This document shows positions 16,859-25,906 of a stretch of 59,038 nt of DNA, piece by piece. The notes below the pieces were generated by a model, which saw only the letters and a program-made list of their open reading frames with translations, did no database searches and was not told the origin of the DNA. The stretch is from an uncultured Burkholderiales bacterium (GTDB lineage: Bacteria > Pseudomonadota > Gammaproteobacteria > Burkholderiales > Burkholderiaceae_C). How positions within the stretch are numbered: the stretch's first letter is position 1; the number at the start of each line of letters is the position of its first letter. The stretch covers positions 1-59,038 of the forward strand of contig CAIJIT010000026.1 in assembly GCA_903820745.1 (NCBI GenBank). The letters are read 5' to 3'. Made by a program: the position numbers and the translations under genes.

Positions 16859-17542
16859 TCAGCCGAAACCGCGCTCACTGGCCCACACAGCGACCTGCAC
16901 CCGCGAGCTGAGTTGCAGCTTGCGCAGAATATGCTGGACATGGATCTTCACCGTGGTTTCAGCGATGCCCAAGGTGCGCGCGATTTCCTTGTTGCTGGCC
17001 CCGCGCGCGATTTCCTGCAGCAATTCTTGTTCGCGTGGCGACAGGGCCGCGATGTCCTCGGCCTGGGTTGACAGGCTTGCGGCTGTTGGCGCAACGCTGC
17101 TGGCCTTGAAGGCCAGCACCAGCTTGTTGGTCATCTCGGGGCTGACCACCGCCTCGCCCGCCACGGTGCGGCGTATCGCTGCGGCCAGATCCGCGCCGTC
17201 GATGGTCTTGAGCAGATAGCCCGCCGCCCCGGCGCGCAAGGCCGCGGTCAGGTCCTGCTCGTCTTCGCTGACCGTCAGCATAAGGAAATGAGTCTGCGGT
17301 GCGGCTTCAAGCAGGCCGGGCAACAGGTCGACACCGCGCACACCGGGCATATGGTTGTCGAGCAGCACGACCGCCGGTTGCAGATCCTTGATGCGGCGCA
17401 GCGCTTCGCCGCCGTCGGAGGCCTCGCCCACCACTTCAAGGCCCTCCTCCTGCGCCAGCAAGGCGGTCAGCCCGCGCCTGAACAGACTGTGGTCGTCAAC
17501 CACCATGATGCGGATCAGTGCGATTTTTTCTGCCTTGTTCAT
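16859..17542 (-). CDS. narL: Nitrate/nitrite response regulator NarL-like
   Basis: A 227-residue two-domain response regulator. The receiver domain has the acidic pair in VVDDHSL, phospho-acceptor Asp62 in VLLDNHMPG and the conserved Lys in YLLKTIDG. A GerE/LuxR-type helix-turn-helix follows (LSPREQELLQEIARGASNKEIA then VKIHVQHILRKL). It would be phosphorylated by the adjacent NarX and switch nitrate-respiration genes on. Its start overlaps the narX stop in ATGA, so the pair is co-translated. Confidence 0.95.
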   Translation of the reverse strand: MNKAEKIALIRIMVVDDHSLFRRGLTALLAQEEGLEVVGEASDGGEALRRIKDLQPAVVLLDNHMPGVRGVDLLPGLLEAAPQTHFLMLTVSEDEQDLTAALRAGAAGYLLKTIDGADLAAAIRRTVAGEAVVSPEMTNKLVLAFKASSVAPTAASLSTQAEDIAALSPREQELLQEIARGASNKEIARTLGIAETTVKIHVQHILRKLQLSSRVQVAVWASERGFG

Positions 17543-19428
17543 GCTGCCACCTCTTCACGCTCGACCTGCGCCGGCAGCAGCAATGAAATCTGCGTTCCGC
17601 CGCCCGGCTGGCTGCGGATCTGCAACTGCGCACCAATGCGCTGGGCGCGCTCGGCCATGATGCGCAGGCCGACATGGGTTTCATCGAAGGCGTCAGCGCC
17701 AGCGTCGAAACCCGCGCCATCGTCACAAACTTCGAAACGCCATTGCGGCGCCTGCAGCACCCGCAACTCGACCCGCTTGGCGCCCGCATGCTTGCGCACA
17801 TTCGACAAAGCCTCCTGCAAAATATGCAGCACCTGCACCTGCTGGTCGGGCGGCAAGGGCAGGCCGTGGCCCGACATCGTCAGCTGGATTTCAAGCCCGC
17901 TTTGCAGCTCGAACTTCGACAAGGTGCTGCGCAAGGCATGGACGATGTCTTCATGATCCGGCCTGGTGCGGAAATGCACCAGCAACTCGCGCACATCGGC
18001 ATAGCTTTCGCGCACGCCGGCATCGATCTCAGCCAAGCTGGCTTCCACCTCCGCAGGTCGTTGCTTCTGGATGGCGCCGCGCAGCAATTGCACCTGGATC
18101 TTCAGGAAAGCCAGCGACTGCGCGATCGAATCATGCAGTTCCTGCGCGAGCATATTGCGCTCCTCGCTGACCGCCATTTCACGGTCGCGTGCGGCCAGTC
18201 GCAGGTTGTCGAGCTGGGTCGCGACCAGGCCGGCCAGCGCGTCAAGCAGATGACGCTCGCTTTCCAGCACCACCCTCTCGCCGAAGAAAAACAACTCCAC
18301 TTCGCCGACCGTCCGGCTCAAGGTGCGCATCGGAATCGTCACCACCGTCTGGTAGCCGGCCAATTCGCAATGTTTGAGGCCCTGCGGAACCAGCGGGCTG
18401 ATCGAAATGACGCGCGCGCCCAGCGCAGTTTCGAGATGTTCGCCGCAAGCACAATCGCCGCGAAAAACGCAAAGCTCGGCTTCCGTCATGCTGTGCGGCA
18501 GCCGCACTTGCCCGAGCAGCAGCAGGCGTTCGCCATCTTCGGAGGCCAGCCGCACTGCCGCCGCATCGGCACCGGCAATGCGGCTGATCTTCTCGGCAAA
18601 AATCTGCGCCAGCTCCTCCAGGCTGCAAGGGCTCATCACCGCCATCAACGCCACATCGTAAAGCGCTGCCAGGCGCTCGTTCTGCTGCGCCAGGTCGGCG
18701 GTCTTGCCAGCCACCTTGTCTTCGAGCCCGCGGTAGGACTGCTGCAAAGCGTCGGCCATCTGGTTGAAACCCAGCGCCAGGGTCGCGAATTCCTCGACCG
18801 AGTTACCCTCGTCGACACGCTGCGTGAAGTCTCCTGCGGCCATCAGCGAGAGCCCATCGCGCAAGCGCTGCAGCGGCTTGACGATCCAGACAAAGGTGCC
18901 CGAAACTAACATCACCGAAGCCGCCACAACCAGCAGCACCAAGCCGAAACAAAGCCCGCCGAGCATCGCGGTGCGCGTAGCAATCGTGCGTTCGATGGCC
19001 AGGACGAATTTTTCGACGGTCTCGACAAATCGGTCGGCATTTTGACGCAATGCCGGATCACCAGCATCGGCGAGGAAACGCGATCGCAAAGGCTGCCAGG
19101 CCTGCTCGACGGCTGCAAAGCCCTCAAGACAGGCCGGGTTGTCAGGAATGAACAGCGGACGCGAAGGGTCGCCGTTGCGCAAATTGAGCATCATCGCGTC
19201 AAAGCGCTTGACCCCTGCTTCGACCTCGATCTGCTCCCCGGACTGATGTGCCAGCGTCAGCTTGTAGGTCAGCATGCGCATGCGACCGGCTTCGTTGATG
19301 GCACCGGCGCCGCCCTCGAGTTGCCACGACACCCATAGCGTGAAGGCGATCGAAGCCAATGCCACGACCAGGAAGGTGGTCTGGATCAGGGCGAGTTTCC
19401 CCGCCAGACTGCGAAGGATCTTGGGCAT
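17539..19428 (-). CDS. narX: Nitrate/nitrite sensor histidine kinase NarX-like
   Basis: A 629-residue membrane sensor kinase. TM1 spans residues 12-34 and TM2 about 155-182, enclosing a periplasmic four-helix sensor with a P-box-like INEAGRMRMLTYKL at 44-57 that should bind nitrate. HAMP and signalling helices follow, then a cysteine-bearing central module (CVFRGDCACG near 320) as in NarX. The HisKA_3 H-box is ELHDSIAQS with His432, and the HATPase N-box is LQEALSNVRKHAGA. It overlaps narL by four bases. An almost perfect FNR box is centred about 41 bases upstream of the start codon, so the sensor itself is probably induced by oxygen lack. Confidence 0.95.
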   Translation of the reverse strand: MPKILRSLAGKLALIQTTFLVVALASIAFTLWVSWQLEGGAGAINEAGRMRMLTYKLTLAHQSGEQIEVEAGVKRFDAMMLNLRNGDPSRPLFIPDNPACLEGFAAVEQAWQPLRSRFLADAGDPALRQNADRFVETVEKFVLAIERTIATRTAMLGGLCFGLVLLVVAASVMLVSGTFVWIVKPLQRLRDGLSLMAAGDFTQRVDEGNSVEEFATLALGFNQMADALQQSYRGLEDKVAGKTADLAQQNERLAALYDVALMAVMSPCSLEELAQIFAEKISRIAGADAAAVRLASEDGERLLLLGQVRLPHSMTEAELCVFRGDCACGEHLETALGARVISISPLVPQGLKHCELAGYQTVVTIPMRTLSRTVGEVELFFFGERVVLESERHLLDALAGLVATQLDNLRLAARDREMAVSEERNMLAQELHDSIAQSLAFLKIQVQLLRGAIQKQRPAEVEASLAEIDAGVRESYADVRELLVHFRTRPDHEDIVHALRSTLSKFELQSGLEIQLTMSGHGLPLPPDQQVQVLHILQEALSNVRKHAGAKRVELRVLQAPQWRFEVCDDGAGFDAGADAFDETHVGLRIMAERAQRIGAQLQIRSQPGGGTQISLLLPAQVEREEVAA

Positions 19429-19462
19429 GCCGACACCCTATGCGGGCGCCGGCCTGATGGGC

Positions 19463-19476
19463 TTGACTTATATCAA
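19463..19476 (-). promoter_or_regulatory. FNR/Anr-type box upstream of narX
   Basis: TTGAC-TTAT-ATCAA matches nine of ten informative positions of TTGAT-N4-ATCAA. Its centre is 41 bases from the narX start codon. A class II FNR site normally sits at -41.5 from the transcription start, which would make the narX message almost leaderless; alternatively the real start codon is slightly downstream. Confidence 0.65.
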
Positions 19477-19504
19477 GACGAGGTCAAGCCAAACAAGAAG
19501 ATCT

Positions 19505-19657
19505 TCAGTTTGAAGCCGCTGACGCGGGCGCAGAAGCCGCCTCGGCATGGGCCGTCACGTCATGCTTTTCACCGCCCATATCGATGTCGCCACCCTTGCT
19601 CATGACATAGATGGCTAGCGCTGCAAACACCGCAAACCCCGCAAGCAATTTCCACAT
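19505..19657 (-). CDS. Small membrane protein of 50 residues, unknown function
   Basis: A short gene reading MWKLLAGFAVFAALAIYVMS, then a hydrophilic Gly/Asp/His tail (KGGDIDMGGEKH) and an Ala/Ser-rich end. One N-terminal transmembrane helix with a cytoplasmic or periplasmic tail is predicted. An upstream CTGGA could serve as ribosome site. The codon pattern is consistent with the neighbours. It lies just upstream of narX on the same strand, with the FNR box between them. I recognise the general pattern as a small conserved proteobacterial protein, but no function is known to me. Confidence 0.65.
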   Translation of the reverse strand: MWKLLAGFAVFAALAIYVMSKGGDIDMGGEKHDVTAHAEAASAPASAASN

Positions 19658-19779
19658 GATCGTTCCAGAAAGTTGAATTGCCGCGATTGTTGCGGTACAA
19701 GCTGACAGGGGGCTGAGTGCGGCTTCAGGCCAGACTTATGTCTGCAAGCAGGCCTTGTTCATCGCTGAATCTTCTTCAG

Positions 19780-20703
19780 TCAACGATTGCTGACTAGCTC
19801 AAACTGCCAGGGCTCGAAAAAAACGTCATCAGCCGGTACCGGCCCGCGTTGGCTGCATAGGGCGCAGGCATAGCGATTCGCCAGGTCGAGCGCCCTGGGC
19901 AAGGGCTGCCCGGCCAGTGTTGCTGCCAGCAGCATCGCGCTGAAACCATCGCCGGCGCCGACCGTGTCGGCGAAATGCTCGACGGCGATGCCGCTGCTGC
20001 TGGCGATTTGCTGACCCTGCCCATCAAACGCCGCATAGCCCTGCTCACCGCGCGTGACGACCAACAGTTGCAGAGCGAAGCGCAGCATCAGCCCTTTAAC
20101 GCCGCCGGGAGCTTGGCCGGCATCGAACCAGTCCAACAGCAGCAGCAACTCGTCCTGATTGACCTTGACCCAATCGGCCAGATGCAATGAAGCCCCGGCC
20201 AGCTCGGCGCTGCTGCTGCCATCGCGTAGATTGAGGTCCAGATAGCGCAAGCACTGCTGCTCACCGGCCAGCGCGAGCAGGCTGCGCAGACTCGTGCGGG
20301 CGACCGGATGACGCTGCGCCAGGCTGCCAAAATAGACAAAGTCCGGCTCTTGTTGAATCAGCAAGGCCGGCAGGACAGCACCGTCCAGGTAATCCCAGGC
20401 TGCGTCGGCATGGATCTCAAAACGGTGCGCGCCATCGACCTCGATCACGCTGACCCGACCGGTCGGGTGCTGCTGATCCAGTTGCAGACCCTGCTCGCTG
20501 AGACCGAAGCGTTTCATGCTGGCTCGCACCAACTGGCCGCCGGCATCGTCAAAACCGATTCTGGTGGTCAGCAAGGCTGGCACGCCGAGTGCTGCCAGGT
20601 GGCGAGCCACATTGAACGGCGCGCCACCCGCCACATGCTGATCGGCGAATTCATCCACCAGGGCTTCGCCCAGCAGCAACACGCCAGCTTGTTTCGATCG
20701 CAT
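19780..20703 (-). CDS. PfkB-family carbohydrate kinase (fructokinase-like)
   Basis: A 307-residue ribokinase-fold sugar kinase. The N-terminal signature GGAPFNVARHLAALG (around residue 26) and the C-terminal signature DTVGAGDGFSAML with the catalytic Asp are both present. Overall it resembles fructokinases. The ATG at 20703 is chosen because the 30 upstream in-frame codons are low-quality sequence with no family similarity. There are no sugar transport or glycosidase genes nearby, so the sugar is not settled. It would phosphorylate a hexose with ATP in the cytoplasm. Confidence 0.87.
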   Translation of the reverse strand: MRSKQAGVLLLGEALVDEFADQHVAGGAPFNVARHLAALGVPALLTTRIGFDDAGGQLVRASMKRFGLSEQGLQLDQQHPTGRVSVIEVDGAHRFEIHADAAWDYLDGAVLPALLIQQEPDFVYFGSLAQRHPVARTSLRSLLALAGEQQCLRYLDLNLRDGSSSAELAGASLHLADWVKVNQDELLLLLDWFDAGQAPGGVKGLMLRFALQLLVVTRGEQGYAAFDGQGQQIASSSGIAVEHFADTVGAGDGFSAMLLAATLAGQPLPRALDLANRYACALCSQRGPVPADDVFFEPWQFELVSNR

Positions 20704-20791
20704 CAATCGCCTCGCAAGACCTTCTACTTGAATCCGGCCCGGGCCGGCCGGCCGTTCGCCAATGGCGCGATTGTGCATTCTCAGAACGAAC

Positions 20792-20815
20792 AAAGGCGGC
20801 CCTCGGGCCGCCTTT
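20792..20815 (-). terminator. Rho-independent terminator of the MHS transporter gene
   Basis: AAAGGCGGCC and GGCCGCCTTT form a perfect 10-bp stem with a four-base loop. On the minus strand the stem ends in TTTGTT. It lies 36 bases after the stop of the transporter gene. A second short hairpin (GAGGCCC/GGGCCTC) lies at about 20829-20845. Confidence 0.75.
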
Positions 20816-20851
20816 GAATTACAGAGGAGAGGCCCGTCGGGCCTCGCGACT

Positions 20852-22555
20852 TCAGTCGTGCTTGTAGATGTCGACGTCTTTGGTTTCCTTGACGAACAGC
20901 AGACCGACGACCAGAGTCATGGCTGCCACGCCGATCGGATACCACAGGCCGTGATAAATGTTGCCGTTCTGCGCCACCATCGCGAAGGTGATCGAAGGCA
21001 GCAGGCCGCCGAACCAGCCGTTGCCGATGTGGTAAGGCAGGCTCATCGAGGTGTAGCGGATACGGGTCGGGAACAATTCCACCAGCATCGCGGCGATCGG
21101 TCCGTAAACCATCGTGACGTAAATCATCAGGATGAACAGGATGCCGACAACCACAGGCTTGTTGATCTTGTCCGGGTCAGCCTTGGCGGGATAGCTGGCT
21201 GCCTTCATCGCGTCAGCAAGCTCTTTCTTGAAGGCGGCAATGCCCTTGGCACTGGCTTCGTCGAACTTGAAGCCGCCAGGCATGACCGTGGCGTTCAAGC
21301 CGTTGATGACAACCTCGCCGACCTTGACCACAGCAATCGAGCCCGCTGCGCCAGGGAGGGTTTCATAGCTGGCCGATGACAGCGCCAAGGCACGCTTGGC
21401 AATATCGCAGCTGCTGGTGAAGTCAACCTCGCGGGCAATCGGGCTGCCCTGGAACGAGCAGCTCGACTGGTCCACCGTCAGCGTCAGCTGAGCCGTGGCC
21501 TGGGCCTTGGCAAGGTCAGGATTGGCCGCGTTGGTCAATGCCTTGAAGAGCGGGAAATAGGTCACGATGGCGAGCAGCAGACCGGCCATGATGATCGGCT
21601 TGCGACCGATCTTGTCCGACAGGGTGCCGAAGACAACAAAGAACGGCGTGCCCAGCAGCAAGGCCACAGCCACCAGAATGTTGGCGGTCGAGTTGTCGAC
21701 TTTCAGGACGCTGGTCAGGAAGAACAACGCATAGAACTGGCCTGAATACCAAACCACGCCCTGCCCGGCCACCAGACCGAAGAGCGCCAGCATGACGATC
21801 TTCATGTTCTTCCACTGGCCGAATGATTCAGTCAACGGTGCCTTGGACGTCTTGCCCTCGGACTTCATCTTCTGGAATGCAGGCGACTCATTCATCGACA
21901 AGCGAATCCAGACGCTGACACCCAGCAGCAGGATCGAAACGATGAACGGCACGCGCCAACCCCATTCGCCGAAGGCAGCTTCACCGATCAAGGTACGAGT
22001 GCCGAGAATCACCATCAACGACAGAAATAGACCCAGCGTGGCTGTGGTCTGGATCCATGAGGTGTAAGCACCGCGCTTGTCTTGCGGCGCATGTTCGGCC
22101 ACGTAGGTCGCAGCACCGCCGTACTCACCGCCGAGTGCCAGGCCTTGCAGCATGCGCAGTGCGATCAGGATGACCGGTGCGGCAATGCCGATGCTGGCAT
22201 AGGAGGGCAGCACACCGACGACGAACGTCGACATACCCATGATCACGATGGTCACCAGGAAGGTGTACTTGCGACCGATCATGTCGCCCAGGCGGCCGAA
22301 CACCAGCGCGCCGAATGGACGCACGATGAAGCCTGCAGCAAAAGCCAGCAGCGAAGCGATGAAAGCAGCTTGCGGATCGAGACCCGAGAAGAATTGCTTT
22401 GCAATGATGGCTGCGAGCGAGCCGTAAAGGTAAAAGTCGTACCACTCGAACACCGTTCCGAGGGAAGAGGCGAAGATGACCTTCTTCTCTTCCGCCGTCA
22501 TCGGCGCGCTGGTCGACACCGCGTTTGCAGTTGCCATTTGTGCAGTCTCCGTCAT
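20852..22555 (-). CDS. MHS-family MFS transporter with large loop insertion
   Basis: A 567-residue metabolite:proton symporter of the MHS branch of the major facilitator superfamily (ProP/KgtP-like). ASSLGTVFEWYDFYLYG at helix 1 and GALVFGRLGDMIGRK in the loop 2-3 motif are diagnostic. It is over 100 residues longer than usual because of a hydrophilic insert at about 340-466 between helices 9 and 10, with only two cysteines (366 and 383) that could form a disulfide if the insert is periplasmic. The substrate is unknown; family members carry dicarboxylates, betaine or aromatic acids. A strong terminator follows. The 279 bases upstream contain no gene. Confidence 0.87.
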   Translation of the reverse strand: MTETAQMATANAVSTSAPMTAEEKKVIFASSLGTVFEWYDFYLYGSLAAIIAKQFFSGLDPQAAFIASLLAFAAGFIVRPFGALVFGRLGDMIGRKYTFLVTIVIMGMSTFVVGVLPSYASIGIAAPVILIALRMLQGLALGGEYGGAATYVAEHAPQDKRGAYTSWIQTTATLGLFLSLMVILGTRTLIGEAAFGEWGWRVPFIVSILLLGVSVWIRLSMNESPAFQKMKSEGKTSKAPLTESFGQWKNMKIVMLALFGLVAGQGVVWYSGQFYALFFLTSVLKVDNSTANILVAVALLLGTPFFVVFGTLSDKIGRKPIIMAGLLLAIVTYFPLFKALTNAANPDLAKAQATAQLTLTVDQSSCSFQGSPIAREVDFTSSCDIAKRALALSSASYETLPGAAGSIAVVKVGEVVINGLNATVMPGGFKFDEASAKGIAAFKKELADAMKAASYPAKADPDKINKPVVVGILFILMIYVTMVYGPIAAMLVELFPTRIRYTSMSLPYHIGNGWFGGLLPSITFAMVAQNGNIYHGLWYPIGVAAMTLVVGLLFVKETKDVDIYKHD

Positions 22556-22834
22556 TTCAGTCCAGGAAAATCACCGCCCGGTGATCCTTGGACATGACTA
22601 TCGGGGACTCCTCTGACCTGTTTCTGACGCCGGACTGAATCGGAGCTTACAAAATAGGACGAAACCCGCAATGAAAATTTCGTAATGCGGATTTTCAGCC
22701 CAATCGAGGGTAAGCACTGAGTCCGTTCAATGCCCGGAAAGTTGGCCAGTGCGCCGGCTTTAAAGGTGGCGTCCCGCTGCGCTGAATCGCCGCATGTCGG
22801 CAGGACCTTCGCGCAGGCTTGCGCAGCGTTGTCT

Positions 22835-23404
22835 TCAGGCCTTGGGCAGGGTCACGCCGCGCTGGCCCTGGTACTTGCCGCCGCGGTCCTTGTAGCTGGT
22901 TTCGCAGACCTCGTCGCTCTCGAAGAACAGCACCTGCGCACAGCCTTCGCCAGCGTAGATCTTGGCCGGCAGCGGCGTGGTGTTGCTGAATTCAAGGGTG
23001 ACAAACCCTTCCCATTCGGGTTCGAACGGGGTCACGTTGACGATGATGCCGCAGCGCGCATAAGTGCTCTTTCCCAGGCAGATGGTCAGCACATTGCGCG
23101 GGATACGGAAATACTCGATCGTCCGGGCCAGCGCGAAGCTGTTGGGCGGGATGATGCAGAAGTCACCTTCCATGTCGACAAAGCTCTTCTCGTCGAAATT
23201 CTTGGGGTCGACGATCGAGCTGTAGACATTGGTGAACACCTTGAACTCAGGCGCGCAGCGGATGTCATAGCCGTAGCTGGAGGTGCCGTAGCTGACGATC
23301 TTTTCGCCGGCTGAATTGAGACGGACTTGCCCAGGCTCGAAGGGCTCGATCATGCCCTGCTGCTCGGCCATACGCCTGATCCATTTGTCGCTCTTGATGC
23401 TCAT
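22835..23404 (-). CDS. dcd: dCTP deaminase
   Basis: A 189-residue enzyme that converts dCTP to dUTP, feeding thymidylate synthesis. It matches family length and carries [14 protein letters not shown] at the start, SSYGYDIRC near residue 42, the [17 protein letters not shown] strand and [23 protein letters not shown] in the trimer active site, with the catalytic Glu in [14 protein letters not shown]. It is a housekeeping gene with its own likely promoter in the gap of about 50 bases before the glycine-zipper gene. Confidence 0.97.
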   Translation of the reverse strand: MSIKSDKWIRRMAEQQGMIEPFEPGQVRLNSAGEKIVSYGTSSYGYDIRCAPEFKVFTNVYSSIVDPKNFDEKSFVDMEGDFCIIPPNSFALARTIEYFRIPRNVLTICLGKSTYARCGIIVNVTPFEPEWEGFVTLEFSNTTPLPAKIYAGEGCAQVLFFESDEVCETSYKDRGGKYQGQRGVTLPKA

Positions 23405-23456
23405 CTCAAATCCCCTGGGGTAAGGATGAGCATTTTAGGCGCGGCGCATGAAGGCT

Positions 23457-24155
23457 TTACCAACGGTGCCTGCGGCCTCCGCCACCGAAGATGATGGCGC
23501 CGCCCACATAGGGCCAGGGATTCATGTACGCCGGCGGCCCGTAGTAGCCCGGCTGCTGCACATAGACCACGGCGGGCGGGGGAGCCTCCCGGTAAACGGT
23601 TGGGGGCTGCTGCTCATAGTAACCATCAACGGGCGGCGGCGGCGCGGCCATCCGACCCTGCGGCATCGCGCCGCTGGCGGTCACATTGGTTTCGAGCGCG
23701 ATCCGGTCGCCCGGATCCTGCGCCATCCTGGCCACGCGACGCACGCCCTGGTAGTCATAGGCCACGTCATAGCCGATATTGCGGTTTTCATAGCGCACGA
23801 TCACGCGGCAGCGCTGCACCAGGGAAGTTGCCGGCGGGTTTCCGTTGGCCTCGGCCCGGTCACCGATCACCGAGCCGGCCACCATGCCCAGGCCGGTCGC
23901 GGCGGCTCGGCCTGCGCCGGAACCCATATTGCTGCCGATCGCAGCCCCTGCAATCGCACCGATCAAGGCGCCCGCGCCGCTGTTGGGCTGCTGGTAGGCG
24001 ACTTGTTCTTCGGTGCATTGGCGCTGCTGCACGGGCACTGCGCCAACTACCGGGATGACCGACACCACGGTGCCATATTCGGTCGCGAGTGCCGATACCG
24101 CAGCGGCGCACAGCAAGCTGGCGACGGCGGTCTTTTGCATGAATCTGCTTGTCAT
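23457..24155 (-). CDS. Glycine-zipper 2TM envelope protein
   Basis: A 232-residue exported protein. The N-terminus has a signal peptide (KTAVASLLCAAAVSALA). The centre contains the glycine-zipper GALIGAIAGAAIGSNMGSGAG, typical of the 17-kDa-antigen-like 2TM superfamily in the cell envelope, followed by a beta-rich region with CRVIVRYENRNIGYDVAYDY. The C-terminus is Pro/Tyr/Gly-rich and ends in GGGGRRHRW. The ATG at 24155 is preferred over 24188 because GGGAG precedes it. The function is unknown; such proteins are thought to support outer-membrane integrity. Confidence 0.8.
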   Translation of the reverse strand: MTSRFMQKTAVASLLCAAAVSALATEYGTVVSVIPVVGAVPVQQRQCTEEQVAYQQPNSGAGALIGAIAGAAIGSNMGSGAGRAAATGLGMVAGSVIGDRAEANGNPPATSLVQRCRVIVRYENRNIGYDVAYDYQGVRRVARMAQDPGDRIALETNVTASGAMPQGRMAAPPPPVDGYYEQQPPTVYREAPPPAVVYVQQPGYYGPPAYMNPWPYVGGAIIFGGGGRRHRW

Positions 24156-24267
24156 TTGCAATCTCCCAATCTGTCCTGGCCACGCCATTGCGCAGCAGCC
24201 CCAATGCTACGCCAAGCCGGCGCAGTTGTCGGGCCACCATGGGTAAAGATCGGTAAAACCAAGCAAG

Positions 24268-25905
24268 TCAGACCTCTTCAGGCCGCATATCAATCGATCC
24301 GCTCGGGCATTCGGCGACACAGACGCCGCAGCCTTTGCAGTAGTCGTAGTTGAACTCGTAGCCCTTCCCGGGGCCGAGCTTGATGACCGCGTTGTCGGGG
24401 CAAACGCCGTAGCAGTTGTCGCATTCAAAGCAATTGCCGCAACTCAGGCAGCGGCGCGCTTCGAACAAGGCGTTGTCTGCGCTCAGGCCGCCCTGCACTT
24501 CGTCAAAGCTGCTGGTGCGGCGGGCAATGTCCAACTGGGGCTGCAGGGTCTTGGGTGCGTCGCTGTAGTACCAGGTGTTGAGCCGCTCGAAGGTGGCAGC
24601 ACCATGCTTGGCCGCCGCTTCGACCTTCGCGCCGCGCAGCCAGGCGTCGATATGGCGCGCGGCCTTCTTGCCATGCCCTACGGCGACGGTGACATTGCGC
24701 TCGGCCGGCACCATGTCGCCGCCGGCAAATAGACCCGGATGGCCGGTCATCATCGTCGCCGGGTCGACCTGCACGACCCCGTCTTTCAGCGTCAGCCCGG
24801 GCACATCGTCGAGCAAGGACAAATCCACATCCTGGCCGAGTGCCAGGATCAGCGAATCGGCCTCCAGCGTTTCGAATTCCCCGGTCGGCTGCGGCAGACC
24901 CTGGCCATCGAGCACCATCTTCTCGATCGTCAGCGCACCATCGCCGGCCGCCTTGATGGTCGACAGCCACTTGACCAGCACGCCTTCCTGAAGCGCCTCC
25001 TCGACCTCAAAATCATGGGCCGGCATTTTTTCGCGGGTACGGCGGTAGACAATGATCGCTTCGGTAGCGCCAAGCCGTTTGGCCGTGCGCGCCACATCGA
25101 GCGCTGTGTTGCCGCCGCCATAAACCACCACACGCCGGCCCAGCATCGGCTGCTCCGCACCGTCGGCACCCTCCATCGAACGCAATACGGCCACCGCATC
25201 GAGGATGCGCGAGGAATCCTTGGCCGGAATATAGGTGCGCTTGGCAATATGCGCGCCAACTGCCAGGAAAGCCGCGTCGTAGCCACCTTCCTTCATCGTC
25301 CTGGCCAGATCGAAGACCTTGGTGTTCAGTTGCACCGTCACACCCATCGCGACGATGCGCTGCATCTCCGCATCCAGCACCGCACGCGGCAGCCGGTATT
25401 TGGGTATGCCAAAGCGCATCATGCCGCCGAGCAGCGGGCCGGCCTCGAGCACGGTGACGGCGTGACCCAGACGGCGCAACTGATAGGCCGCCGACATGCC
25501 TGAAGGGCCGGCGCCGACGATCAGCACATGGCGGTCGGTAGCGGCCGGTGGGGCATCAAACGCCCAGCCGCGTTCAAGCGCCTGGTCGCCCAGAAAGCGC
25601 TCGACCGAATTGATGCCGACTGCAGCGTCGAGCTTGGCGCGGTTGCAAGCGCCTTCGCAGCTGTGGTAGCAGACCCGCCCCATGATGGCCGGGAAGGGGT
25701 TGTCGCGCGTCAGGTGGCGCCAGGCGGTTTCATAGTCACCCGATTCGGCGTGGAACAACCAGCCCTGGATGTCTTCGCCGGCCGGGCATTGCGCATTGCA
25801 AGGCGGCAGGCGATCGACATAGACCGGGCGCTGGGTGCGCCAGGTGCCGGTCTTGTTGGCCAGCGAAGATCCGGGGTCGAGCGTGATGGCGAAAGGCTTG
25901 TCCAT
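24268..25905 (-). CDS. GltD-like FAD/NAD(P) subunit fused to 2x4Fe-4S ferredoxin, oxidoreductase complex
   Basis: A 545-residue flavoprotein. The N-terminal helical domain has Fe-S cysteines (CNAQCPAGEDI, CYHSCEGACNR) like glutamate synthase small subunits. Two Rossmann motifs follow, VGAGPSGMSAAYQL for FAD and VVVYGGGNTALDVAR for NAD(P). The last 80 residues are a 2x[4Fe-4S] ferredoxin module (CLSCGNCFECDNC, CKGCGVCVAECP) that corresponds to the delta subunit of four-subunit 2-oxoacid oxidoreductases. It therefore probably links the ferredoxin-type oxidoreductase to NAD(P)H, as PadH does in phenylglyoxylate:NAD+ oxidoreductase. The start at 25905 follows the beta-subunit stop by one base. 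Confidence 0.87.
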   Translation of the reverse strand: MDKPFAITLDPGSSLANKTGTWRTQRPVYVDRLPPCNAQCPAGEDIQGWLFHAESGDYETAWRHLTRDNPFPAIMGRVCYHSCEGACNRAKLDAAVGINSVERFLGDQALERGWAFDAPPAATDRHVLIVGAGPSGMSAAYQLRRLGHAVTVLEAGPLLGGMMRFGIPKYRLPRAVLDAEMQRIVAMGVTVQLNTKVFDLARTMKEGGYDAAFLAVGAHIAKRTYIPAKDSSRILDAVAVLRSMEGADGAEQPMLGRRVVVYGGGNTALDVARTAKRLGATEAIIVYRRTREKMPAHDFEVEEALQEGVLVKWLSTIKAAGDGALTIEKMVLDGQGLPQPTGEFETLEADSLILALGQDVDLSLLDDVPGLTLKDGVVQVDPATMMTGHPGLFAGGDMVPAERNVTVAVGHGKKAARHIDAWLRGAKVEAAAKHGAATFERLNTWYYSDAPKTLQPQLDIARRTSSFDEVQGGLSADNALFEARRCLSCGNCFECDNCYGVCPDNAVIKLGPGKGYEFNYDYCKGCGVCVAECPSGSIDMRPEEV

Positions 25906-25906
25906 C

